From assembly GCA_900546285.1 (NCBI GenBank), contig URCJ01000061.1, positions 1 to 8,152 of the forward strand: 8,152 nt of DNA, given 5' to 3'. Position 1 is the first letter of the stretch, and each line of letters begins with the position of its first letter. The notes below the pieces were generated by a model that ran no database searches, was not told the origin of the DNA, and worked only from the letters and a program-made list of their open reading frames with translations. The translations under genes were made by a program, and so were the position numbers. The stretch comes from an uncultured Solobacterium sp. (GTDB taxonomy: Bacteria; Bacillota_I; Bacilli_A; Erysipelotrichales; Erysipelotrichaceae). Below are positions 1 to 5,777 of this stretch, one piece after another.

Positions 1-23
1 TGAGGTTCTCAACCACTTTTTTT
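1..23 (+). terminator. 3' part of a probable intrinsic terminator cut by the window edge
   Basis: The first bases read TGAG-GTT-CTCA and continue AACCACT into a run of seven T (17-23). TGAG/CTCA can pair around a GTT loop, and the following AACCACT would extend the stem if the bases before the window read AGTGGT or similar. A shorter visible alternative is GGTT-CTC-AACC. The T run on the + strand suggests termination of an unseen gene to the left, converging on the regulator at 47-406. The missing 5' arm is an inference. Confidence 0.45.
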
Positions 24-46
24 ATGTCAAATTTCGTATTTAATTT

Positions 47-406
47 TTACACTTTCTCCTTACACTTGGGACAAATACCTTTGAAGTAGATGTCATATTC
101 CATGCCACAATTTTCTAAATCAGGAATAGAAATATCTACATCATATATTTGTTGACACTTAATACATTTAACATGATGATGCTTATCTAATCTTTTATCA
201 AAGTATGTAGGTCCACTTGGTATTTCTACTTTTGCGATTAATCCTTCTTCTACTAGGACATTAAGAATACGATAAATAGTAGCTTTACTAATACTTGGAT
301 GAATTCTATTGATATATGAATATATTTCATCAGCAGTAACATGTTTATCAATATCTTGAATAGTCTTAATGACTATTTCTTTTTGCAGGGTATTTCTTCT
401 TATCAT
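47..406 (-). CDS. Fur-family metalloregulator, PerR-like
   Basis: This is a cytoplasmic DNA-binding repressor of the Fur superfamily (119 aa). A winged helix occupies about residues 5-65, with the recognition-helix stretch SKATIYRILNVL at 40-51. The C-terminal dimerisation domain carries two CxxC pairs, C81/C84 and C112/C115, the usual structural zinc site. All five regulatory-metal ligands of Bacillus PerR have counterparts at matching spacing: H22, D70, H76, H78 and D89. The Asp at the last position is typical of PerR rather than Fur, so peroxide sensing is the best guess; the ligand match is seen, the function is inferred. It is shorter than PerR (about 145 aa): the first helix is missing and the segment between the two CxxC pairs is about nine residues shorter. 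It lies 39 nt downstream of the EamA gene on the same strand and may be co-transcribed with it. The ATG follows an AGGA at long spacing, inside a dyad. Confidence 0.85.
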   Translation of the reverse strand: MIRRNTLQKEIVIKTIQDIDKHVTADEIYSYINRIHPSISKATIYRILNVLVEEGLIAKVEIPSGPTYFDKRLDKHHHVKCIKCQQIYDVDISIPDLENCGMEYDIYFKGICPKCKEKV

Positions 407-428
407 TAATAGGATTTTATCCTAATAA
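406..428 (-). promoter_or_regulatory. Dyad abutting the PerR-like start codon (possible autoregulatory operator or RBS-masking hairpin)
   Basis: TAGGAT (410-415) and ATCCTA (419-424) form a perfect 6-bp dyad around TTT. It extends outward with TTA/TAA (406-408 and 426-428) after one mismatched pair. It sits directly before the start codon of the regulator. Fur-family proteins bind AT-rich palindromes of about this size and often autoregulate, so an operator is plausible. In the mRNA the only AGGA able to serve as ribosome binding site would lie in one arm, so the same dyad could also mask translation. It does not match the Bacillus Per box closely. Confidence 0.45.
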
Positions 429-445
429 GGAATAAGTTTCATTAA

Positions 446-1342
446 TTATGCCCGTAGCACTAAAAGTAAAGTACCAATAATGATTAAAAGTAAACCCACA
501 ATGGCCTTAAATGATAATTTTTCTTTGAATACAAAGTAAGAAAAGATAATAGTGACAAGAATACTTAACTTGTCAATTGGTGCAATAATGCTAAGAGGAC
601 CAACTTGTAATGCCTTATAATATGCTAACCAAGAAACACCAGTGGCAATTCCTGATAATACAATAAAGATAATTTCTTTCTTATCTACTATCTTTAGTTT
701 ACTACTTTTACCAGAAATTAAAACCATTACCCAGGACATGATTAAGACAACTGTAGTCCTAATGGCACTACCATAGTTAGAATCAATATTAGTAATACCA
801 ATCTTACCAAAGATACTTGTAAGACTTGCGAACAAAGCAGATAGACAGGCATATATCAACCATTGTTTATTATTAGAATTATTAGAACTATCTTTCTTAT
901 CTATCATAAATAAAGTACCTAGACCTATTAAGATTATCGATATAAATTTTAGAAGGCTTATTCCTTCGTTTAAAAACATAGAAGCTAGGATAATTGTTAA
1001 GACTATACTAGACTTATCGATTGGAACGACTTTGTTGATGTCACCAAGTTGTAGAGCTTTAAAGTAACATAACCATGAAGCTCCTGTTGATAGTCCTGAT
1101 AGGATTAGAAAGACAAGTGTCTTTGTCTCTATATATGTAATGTTAGTGACTAATGACCATGAAAAAATACATACAGCAATAGTCCTTAATGCGGTAGCTA
1201 TTGTTGAATCAGTTTTATTAATTCCGCACTTGGCCAGTACTGAGGTAATACCCGCAAAGAAGGAAGATATAAGCGCATATATTAACCACACAATCTTATT
1301 GTAGTACTTATTTGAGTGCGTATAATCATAGTTTGAGTACAT
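446..1342 (-). CDS. EamA/DMT-superfamily transporter, tandem duplicated
   Basis: This is an inner-membrane permease of the drug/metabolite transporter superfamily; the substrate cannot be read from the sequence. It consists of two clearly homologous halves of about 140 residues, each with about five hydrophobic helices, joined by a Lys/Ser/Asn-rich linker (KKDSSNNSNNK). Matching landmarks are WLIYALISSFFAG and WLIYACLSALFAS, ATALRT and GSAIRT, SGLSTGASWLCYFKALQ and SGIATGVSWLAYYKALQ, and PIDKSSIVLTI and PIDKLSILVTI. Many Firmicutes encode such a half as a separate protein, so this looks like a fused duplication. The start is uncertain: no candidate has a good ribosome binding site. The frame is open to an ATG at 1381, but that extension and part of the tail from the ATG at 1342 are translated from 34-bp promoter repeats. 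Family similarity begins at WLIYA, so a GTG at 1291 is also possible. The PerR-like gene follows after 39 nt. Confidence 0.87.
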   Translation of the reverse strand: MYSNYDYTHSNKYYNKIVWLIYALISSFFAGITSVLAKCGINKTDSTIATALRTIAVCIFSWSLVTNITYIETKTLVFLILSGLSTGASWLCYFKALQLGDINKVVPIDKSSIVLTIILASMFLNEGISLLKFISIILIGLGTLFMIDKKDSSNNSNNKQWLIYACLSALFASLTSIFGKIGITNIDSNYGSAIRTTVVLIMSWVMVLISGKSSKLKIVDKKEIIFIVLSGIATGVSWLAYYKALQVGPLSIIAPIDKLSILVTIIFSYFVFKEKLSFKAIVGLLLIIIGTLLLVLRA

Positions 1343-1396
1343 TCTATATGTGCGTATAATCAAAGATTGAGGCACTTGCATACCTGCGTATAATCA
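1299..1396 (+). repeat. Three exact 12-bp repeats at 34-bp period, forming tandem promoter-like units
   Basis: TGCGTATAATCA occurs three times, at 1317-1328, 1351-1362 and 1385-1396, with starts exactly 34 bp apart. Each contains a perfect -10 hexamer TATAAT (1321, 1355, 1389). At a constant 16-nt spacing upstream stand TTGTAG (1299-1304), TTGAGT (1333-1338) and TTGAGG (1367-1372), which resemble -35 boxes. Units one and two share further identity (TTGAG and flanks), pointing to tandem duplication. All three units point at the ATPase gene starting at 1432. Because 34 is not a multiple of three, the repeats are unlikely to be selected as coding sequence of the divergent transporter. Confidence 0.75.
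1367..1394 (+). promoter_or_regulatory. Proximal promoter candidate for the ATPase gene
   Basis: TTGAGG at 1367-1372 and TATAAT at 1389-1394 are separated by 16 nt and lie about 40 nt before the ATG at 1432. This is the promoter-proximal copy of the 34-bp unit. A further TATAAT occurs at 1398-1403 but has only a poor -35 partner. Confidence 0.5.
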
Positions 1397-1411
1397 ATAT
1401 AATAGAGATAT

Positions 1412-1435
1412 AGGAAGGAAATGGGCATATTATGA
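1412..1435 (+). other. Four-codon leader ORF with RBS, stop overlapping the ATPase start
   Basis: AGGAAGGAA (1412-1420) lies directly before an ATG at 1421 that opens a four-codon frame (M-G-I-L). Its stop TGA at 1433-1435 overlaps the ATPase ATG at 1432 as ATGA. The same ribosome binding site is rather far (13 nt) from the ATPase ATG. The arrangement would allow translational coupling by termination-reinitiation. It is only an arrangement of signals and could be chance. Confidence 0.3.
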
Positions 1436-2790
1436 TATTAAAAAGAAAAGCGTATCAGAAGCTTTTAGATTGGAAAAATGAATGCAATGGATCAAGAGCT
1501 TTAATGGTAGAGGGTGCTAGACGTATAGGAAAATCTACTTTGTGTGAAGAGTTCGCAAAGAATGAGTATGAGTCTTATATTCTTATTGATTTCGCAAAGA
1601 AAGATAAAGAAGTAGAAGCTTATTTTAATAATTATTTGAATGATCTAGATACTTTGTTTATGTTGATTCAAGCTCACTATAAGGTTAATTTAATAGAAAG
1701 AAAATCAATAATTATTTTTGATGAAGTTCAAATGTTCCCTCAAGCCAGAGCCGCCATTAAATATCTAGTAGCGGACGGTAGATACGATTATTTAGAAACT
1801 GGCTCTTTAATATCAATTAGAGAGAATATTAAGGATATAGTTATTCCTTCTGAAGAAAGACATATAAATATGTATCCTCTAGATTTTGAGGAATTTGCCT
1901 TAGCCTGTGGGGAAGAATTGTTAATTAAATATATAAAAACTTGTTTCGATAAAAAAGAACCATTAGAAAGAGGAATGCACGATAAGGCAATGTTGTTGTT
2001 TCAACAATATATGTTGGTTGGTGGTATGCCAATGCCTGTTGTTTCTTTTATTGAGAATAAGAAGAATTTCACTTTAGCTGATAAAGAAAAAAGAGATATC
2101 TTAAGATTATATCGAGAAGATATCATGAAGATAGATTCTAGATATAGAAGTAAGGTTCTATCGATTTACGACCAAATACCTGGTTTCTTATCTCAACATG
2201 AAAAAAGAGTAATTTATAATAAAGTACAAGAAGGCAGCTACATTGATCAGTATGAAGAGACTTTCTTTTGGTTGGCAGATTCGATGATTGCGAACGAATG
2301 CTTCTTGTGTAATGATCCTAGTGTTGGTCTATCTTTAAATGAAACTAGGTCTTATGTTAAGTGTTATTTGGCTGATACAGGCTTGTTATTTAGCCATACT
2401 TTTGATGAGAATGAACTTTTAGAAGATGATATTTATAAACAAATATTAGCAGGTAAATTAGAAATAAATGAGGGTATGTTCTATGAAAATGTGATTGCTC
2501 AAATGCTTGTTTCTAATGGTCATAAGTTATACTTTTATACCCACTACAATAAAGAGAAAAAGAGAAATGATATCGAAATAGATTTCATTATTTCTAATAA
2601 CAGTAAATTAAAGTATAAGATTTATCCAATCGAAGTAAAATCAGGCAAGAAGTATACTACTGTATCATTAGACAATTTTGTTGAGAAATATAAAAAACGT
2701 ATTGGTGATGCCTATATAATTCATCCAAAAAACCTAAGTATCAAGGATGGCATTATATGTATCCCGCCTTATATGACAACCTACATATAA
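1432..2790 (+). CDS. AAA_14/DUF4143-family ATPase with nuclease-like C-terminus
   Basis: This is a 452-aa soluble P-loop ATPase of the widespread but poorly understood AAA_14-DUF4143 group. The N-terminal ATPase part shows Walker A GARRIGKST (28-36), Walker B IIIFDEVQ (93-100) and a sensor-like TGS (123-125). The C-terminal DUF4143 part shows EGMFYENVIAQ (E352), IEIDF (D384) and IEVKSGK (E401, K403), the E...D...ExK arrangement of restriction-endonuclease-like folds. Whether it cuts DNA is not known for this family. Length is normal and the frame is intact. The ATG has AGGAAGG at 1412-1418, a somewhat long 13-nt spacing, and overlaps the stop of a four-codon leader ORF. It is divergent from the transporter and preceded by three 34-bp promoter-like repeats. 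It ends head-on against the gene at 2843-3622 with only 52 nt between stop codons. A house-cleaning, defence-related or selfish-element role has to be left open. Confidence 0.88.
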   Translation: MILKRKAYQKLLDWKNECNGSRALMVEGARRIGKSTLCEEFAKNEYESYILIDFAKKDKEVEAYFNNYLNDLDTLFMLIQAHYKVNLIERKSIIIFDEVQMFPQARAAIKYLVADGRYDYLETGSLISIRENIKDIVIPSEERHINMYPLDFEEFALACGEELLIKYIKTCFDKKEPLERGMHDKAMLLFQQYMLVGGMPMPVVSFIENKKNFTLADKEKRDILRLYREDIMKIDSRYRSKVLSIYDQIPGFLSQHEKRVIYNKVQEGSYIDQYEETFFWLADSMIANECFLCNDPSVGLSLNETRSYVKCYLADTGLLFSHTFDENELLEDDIYKQILAGKLEINEGMFYENVIAQMLVSNGHKLYFYTHYNKEKKRNDIEIDFIISNNSKLKYKIYPIEVKSGKKYTTVSLDNFVEKYKKRIGDAYIIHPKNLSIKDGIICIPPYMTTYI

Positions 2791-2824
2791 AAAAGAAGAA
2801 TGCATATGGGGCTAAGCATTCTTC
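2788..2824 (-). terminator. Intrinsic terminator of the signal-anchored protein gene
   Basis: A perfect 9-bp stem, GAAGAATGC (2795-2803) with GCATTCTTC (2816-2824), encloses a 12-nt loop. Read on the minus strand it is followed by six or more T (2794-2788), the layout of a rho-independent terminator for the gene ending at 2843. On the + strand no T run follows, so it should act mainly on minus-strand transcripts. Its T tract overlaps the stop codon of the convergent ATPase gene. Confidence 0.85.
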
Positions 2825-2842
2825 CAAAGGGGGAGCAGTTCG

Positions 2843-3622
2843 CTAATTAATAGTGAAAGAACATTTTATATCACCAAGCTCCAATAGATAATCTCCCACA
2901 TCTAATCTATTTTCGAGCTTAATGAAATCCAAGTGATCACGGTTTTTATTAAGATTATAAGAATAAGATTCTTCTTCATAAATTAAATAATCTCCCTTAT
3001 ATAATCTAATAATCCCATCTATTTCTATTTCATGATTTGAATAGTTTTCAATTAGATAACTAATGGTATTTTGATAATAATAATTGATACTTAAAGTAAT
3101 TTCATTGTTACTTGGATTTTGAGAAACAATATTAGGAAGTTTTTCGCCATTTTCTATTGCCTTGTTTAGGATGTCTTTTATTTCAGCTTTCGTATTTTGA
3201 AACTTAGATGGTAAATTTAAATCAGAACTGAAATAGATATTATCACCATTTTCGAATTGATATTCATAAGAAGTAGTGGCTGCATCTAAGACAATAATTT
3301 TTGATTTCTTAAGTTTTGGATATTCTTGTAAATCATATTTATCAAATACTTCTTTTATCTTATCTAAAGTAGTGGCATCGATATAATACTCCTTTACAAC
3401 TACAGGAGAACTGTGAAAATCTTGTTCATATATTGAATATAAAGCTTTATTATCATCAATTCTTTTAATAGAAGTTTCACTTCTTCCTCCATTCATAGAA
3501 CCTGATGAAACAGTGGAAGTAGATAATAATTTTGAATCAATCTTTTTCTTAGGCTTAAACATAAAAATTGCGCCAGTAATTAAAAGAACTATAGAGATAA
3601 TAATTATCATTTTCTTTTTCAA
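2843..3622 (-). CDS. Signal-anchored extracytoplasmic protein of unknown function
   Basis: I do not recognise this 259-aa protein. Residues 2-4 are lysines, followed by a hydrophobic segment at about 5-22 and then KPKKK, the layout of an uncleaved N-terminal membrane anchor with the rest outside the cell. No lipobox cysteine is present. A Ser/Thr/Gly-rich stretch (33-51) leads to a mixed alpha/beta region (about 55-160). The C-terminal part (about 172-259), alternating short beta strands and ending LDVGDYLLELGDIKCSFTI, resembles the small Ig-like domains at the C-termini of many Firmicutes surface proteins; that is an impression only. The start is TTG at 3622: AAAGGAGGA lies 5-6 nt upstream of it, while the in-frame ATG four codons later is too far from that site. 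It is followed by a strong terminator and stands alone in its transcript. The remnant of a Fic module lies directly upstream on the same strand. Confidence 0.75.
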   Translation of the reverse strand: MKKKMIIIISIVLLITGAIFMFKPKKKIDSKLLSTSTVSSGSMNGGRSETSIKRIDDNKALYSIYEQDFHSSPVVVKEYYIDATTLDKIKEVFDKYDLQEYPKLKKSKIIVLDAATTSYEYQFENGDNIYFSSDLNLPSKFQNTKAEIKDILNKAIENGEKLPNIVSQNPSNNEITLSINYYYQNTISYLIENYSNHEIEIDGIIRLYKGDYLIYEEESYSYNLNKNRDHLDFIKLENRLDVGDYLLELGDIKCSFTIN

Positions 3623-3627
3623 GGGCG

Positions 3628-3636
3628 TCCTCCTTT
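3628..3636 (-). promoter_or_regulatory. Strong RBS that fixes a TTG start
   Basis: On the minus strand AAAGGAGGA occupies 3636-3628. The TTG at 3622 follows after five bases, whereas the first ATG (3610) is 17 bases away. The placement supports TTG as the real start codon of the signal-anchored protein. Confidence 0.75.
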
Positions 3637-3672
3637 ACTTTATATTAAGGAAAAAGAATAACATTTAAATCA

Positions 3673-3787
3673 TCATAATTGATGATAAAAGAAAATTCTA
3701 GTTGCCTGGAACTTATCTCTCGATATTGAAGTTTAACTTATTTTTAAGTATGTTTGTATTTTCATAACAATAAATTAAATCAGCCAT
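3673..3787 (-). pseudogene. Decayed N-terminal fragment of a Fic-family toxin
   Basis: From an ATG at 3787 the minus strand reads MADLIYCYENTNILKNKLNF and then NIER before a TAA at 3715. The next frame continues the same alignment: RDKFQATRIFFYHQL, ending at a TGA (3675-3673). Fic proteins often begin with a Y-x-Y-x(3-4)-N/D-x-L-x-NKLN stretch followed by xxDKLxxAxR, so the two pieces join across a one-base shift near 3717. Fic enzymes transfer AMP or related groups to target proteins; their catalytic HPFx(D/E)GNGR motif lies far downstream and is absent here, because the next gene starts at 3622. About 38 codons of a roughly 200-codon gene survive. It lies four bases after the last reading frame of an antitoxin-like remnant, the normal order for Fic modules. 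Family assignment rests on recognition of this N-terminal pattern, not on a search. Confidence 0.62.
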
Positions 3788-3791
3788 ATTA

Positions 3792-3930
3792 TTAATCTTT
3801 CTTAACATCTGAATTAGAAATACTATCTAATTACTTCTTTACGAAGTTCATCTTCAGATATATTGCCTAGGGCATATTCATTTAGTCTAGCAAGCCATTC
3901 TTCTGATAATTCCATATCTGAAAATGACAT
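3792..3930 (-). pseudogene. Frameshifted remnant of a short antitoxin-like gene preceding fic
   Basis: From an ATG at 3930 the minus strand encodes 35 residues, including LSEEWLARLNEYALGNISED and ELRKEVIR, then a TAG at 3825. The adjoining frame continues with DSISNSDVKKD and a TAA at 3794-3792, four bases before the Fic fragment. The pattern (acidic-hydrophobic helix, Y-x-x-GxIsxdExR) resembles the small VbhA-like antitoxins encoded just upstream of Fic toxins, although the inhibitory S/T-xxx-E motif is not evident. No good ribosome binding site is seen. A single-base shift near 3826 plus the shift in the Fic part argues for decay. An alternative is a genuine 35-residue protein, which I consider less likely. 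Confidence 0.5.
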
Positions 3931-3936
3931 GCTTGC

Positions 3937-3973
3937 TTGTAAAAATATTTAAATGGTGGTGCAATTTTTACAA
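3937..3973. promoter_or_regulatory. Perfect 10-bp inverted repeat, candidate operator
   Basis: TTGTAAAAAT (3937-3946) and ATTTTTACAA (3964-3973) are exact reverse complements separated by 17 bp. The dyad lies between the start of the dead antitoxin-like gene (minus strand) and the DUF2130 gene (+ strand, ATG 4017). It is placed where a divergent operator would be. It may have been the autoregulatory site of the lost Fic module or may still control the DUF2130 gene. A TAGAAT at 3986-3991 could be a -10 box, but no well-spaced -35 is seen. Confidence 0.45.
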
Positions 3974-4016
3974 AGGCTTTTACGGTAGAATAAAACTGTA
4001 AAGAAAGAGGTGTTGT

Positions 4017-5417
4017 ATGAAAGAAATTAAATGTCCTCATTGTGGTCAATTATTTACTATTGATGAATCTAATTATGATTCCATTGTTAAACAGATAAGG
4101 GATCATGAGTTTTATGATGAGTTAAAGAAAAGGGAAACTGAATATAATGAGAAGCTTGAACTACAAAAAGAGTTAGTTACAAAGGATTTAATGGGTAAGG
4201 CTACTGTTAAGTTAAATGAACAAAAGGCTGAGATTGAAAGTTTGAAGAATCAATTAAAGCTAGTTGAAAAGGAACATGAGAATGAGCTTAATCTTAAGAC
4301 TAGTTCTTTGAAGGAAGAAATCAATACATTGAACGCTACAAGACAGGGTGAGATCGATAAGATTACTGCTAGTAAGGATATTGAGATTAGTGAGCTTAAG
4401 TCTAAGGCTAATGCGACTGTTTTAGATTTAAAGAGTAAGATTGAAGTTTTGAATCAACAAGTTAAGAATGGTGACACTGAAAAGGAATTGGCTGTTAATA
4501 AGGCAATAAGTGAATTGAAGGAAACTAAGGATCTAGAGATTAATAAGGCTAAGAATGAATTAGAGATCTATAAGAGTGAGATGGCTAATAAGTTTGATTC
4601 TATGAAAGATTCTTATGAACAACAATTAAACGCTAAACAAGAATTAGTGGATTACTATAAGGATTTTAAGACTAAGATGTCTACTAAGATGATAGGTGAA
4701 AGTTTAGAACAACATTGTGCTAATGAATTTAATAAGAATAGAATGGGCATGTTTAGAAACGCTTATTTTGAGAAGGATAATGAGGTTGTTGAGGGTTCTA
4801 AGGGTGACTTTGTCTTTAGAGATTTTGATGAAGATGGCGTAGAAATTATTTCTATTATGTTTGAAATGAAGAATGAAGCTGATACAACTTCTACTAAACA
4901 TAAGAATGAAGATTTCTTTGATAAGTTAGATAAAGACCGTAATCGAAAGAAGTGTGAATATGCAGTTCTTGTATCACTACTTGAGAGTGATAGTGAACTA
5001 TATAATGAGGGTATTGTGGATGTGTCTTATCGATATCCTAAGATGTATGTTATCAGACCTCAATTCTTTATTCCTCTTATTACGTTATTAAGAAATGCAG
5101 CTTTGAATGCGACTGAATATAAGAAACAATTATTGATTGAAAAGAATAATAATTTGGATATTGCTCATTTTGAAGAGAATATGGAAAACTTTAAGGTAGC
5201 CTTTGGTAAAAATTTTGAGACTGCTTCTAAGAAGTTCTCTACAGCTATTGATGAAATCGATAAAACTATTGATCATTTAAAGAAGGTAAAAGAAAATCTA
5301 TTGTCTTCTGATCGTCAATTAAGACTCGCCAATGATAAGGCACAGGATTTAACTATTAAGAAATTAACTAAGAATGCACCTAGTTTGGCTGAGAAGTTTA
5401 AGGAGAATAAAGAATAA
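4017..5417 (+). CDS. DUF2130-family coiled-coil protein with nuclease-like core
   Basis: This is a 466-aa cytoplasmic protein of the DUF2130 family, whose biological role is not established. It begins with half a zinc-ribbon, CPHCG (6-10), and has a long charged coiled coil (about 30-215, rich in Lys, Glu and Leu). The family core follows at about 222-360: KMIGESLEQHC, GMFRNAYFEKD, GDFVFRDF, FEMKNE, KHKNEDFFDKLDKDR, CEYAVLVSLLE, SYRYPKMYVIRPQFF. D264 and E283-x-K285, flanked by predicted beta strands, match a PD-(D/E)xK endonuclease-like site, so DNA binding or cleavage is a reasonable inference. The layout, a coiled coil ahead of such a core, recalls RmuC. A second helical region (about 360-466) closes the protein. 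GAGGTG at 4007-4012 supports the ATG. Lys codons strongly favour AAG, unlike the neighbouring toxin-antitoxin genes. The TA promoter follows within 30 nt, with no terminator in between. Confidence 0.85.
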   Translation: MKEIKCPHCGQLFTIDESNYDSIVKQIRDHEFYDELKKRETEYNEKLELQKELVTKDLMGKATVKLNEQKAEIESLKNQLKLVEKEHENELNLKTSSLKEEINTLNATRQGEIDKITASKDIEISELKSKANATVLDLKSKIEVLNQQVKNGDTEKELAVNKAISELKETKDLEINKAKNELEIYKSEMANKFDSMKDSYEQQLNAKQELVDYYKDFKTKMSTKMIGESLEQHCANEFNKNRMGMFRNAYFEKDNEVVEGSKGDFVFRDFDEDGVEIISIMFEMKNEADTTSTKHKNEDFFDKLDKDRNRKKCEYAVLVSLLESDSELYNEGIVDVSYRYPKMYVIRPQFFIPLITLLRNAALNATEYKKQLLIEKNNNLDIAHFEENMENFKVAFGKNFETASKKFSTAIDEIDKTIDHLKKVKENLLSSDRQLRLANDKAQDLTIKKLTKNAPSLAEKFKENKE

Positions 5418-5440
5418 TTGTTAATAAATATAAAAAGTAG

Positions 5441-5474
5441 TTGTATTGACAATGTATACAATAATATATACAAT
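5441..5474 (+). promoter_or_regulatory. Promoter and operator-like repeats of the RelB-YafQ operon
   Basis: TTGACA (5446-5451) and TACAAT (5469-5474) are separated by 17 bp, a near-consensus promoter. It is overlaid with repeats: TTGTAT (5441-5446) is inverted to ATACAA (5456-5461). TATACAAT is directly repeated at 5455-5462 and 5467-5474 (12-bp period), and TGTATA (5453-5458) is inverted to TATACA (5467-5472). RelB/DinJ-type antitoxins repress their own operons by binding such palindromes through a ribbon-helix-helix domain, so this is the expected autoregulatory site. Confidence 0.8.
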
Positions 5475-5501
5475 GAAAATACAAAGGAGGAAGTGTTTAT
5501 T

Positions 5502-5777
5502 ATGCCTAGTACAAATATTAATATTAGAATGGATAGTGAATTGAAGAAGGATTTTGAAGCCTTTTGTGCAGACATGGGAATGACAATGACAACCGCAATT
5601 AATGTTTTTGCTAAAAAAACAGTTCGTGAATATCGTATACCGTTTGAAATTGGTGCAGAAACTCCAAATGCAGAAACAAAAGAAGCTATCGAGGAAGTGC
5701 AAAGAATGAAGGCAGATCCTTCCCTTGGTAAAACTTACACCGATGTTGATGAAATGATGAAGGAATTATTAAAATAA
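5502..5777 (+). CDS. RelB/DinJ-family antitoxin
   Basis: This 91-aa protein neutralises the RelE/YafQ-type toxin encoded next to it and, with the toxin, represses the operon. The N-terminus NINIRMDSELKKDFEAFCAD followed by MGMTMTTAINVFAKKTVREY is a DinJ/RelB ribbon-helix-helix DNA-binding region (about 4-50). The C-terminal tail (about 52-91), rich in Glu, Lys and Met, would wrap the toxin. The start is the ATG at 5502 because AAAGGAGG (5483-5490) lies 11 nt upstream and the promoter -10 box lies at 5469-5474; the open frame extends to 5418 but that part contains the promoter. The stop codon is immediately followed by the toxin ATG, giving translational coupling. The protein is complete, with no sign of decay. 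Confidence 0.92.
   Translation: MPSTNINIRMDSELKKDFEAFCADMGMTMTTAINVFAKKTVREYRIPFEIGAETPNAETKEAIEEVQRMKADPSLGKTYTDVDEMMKELLK

Noticed and set aside
1317..1396. 34-bp repeats as antitoxin RNA of a type III (ToxIN-like) system
   Set aside because: Unit length is similar to known antitoxin RNA repeats, but only 12 bp are exactly conserved, these are promoter-like, and the downstream protein is an AAA_14 ATPase, not a ToxN-type nuclease.
3543..3622. Lipoprotein signal in the anchored protein
   Set aside because: No cysteine lies within or just after the hydrophobic segment, so a lipobox is absent and an uncleaved anchor is more likely.
3670..3687. ATCATCA-TAAT-TGATGAT hairpin as a terminator
   Set aside because: The stem is AT-rich and weak, no T run follows on either strand, and it overlaps the end of the Fic remnant, so I see no function for it.
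5418..5501. N-terminal extension of the RelB/DinJ antitoxin
   Set aside because: This stretch holds the promoter, operator repeats and the ribosome binding site; family similarity begins at the ATG at 5502.
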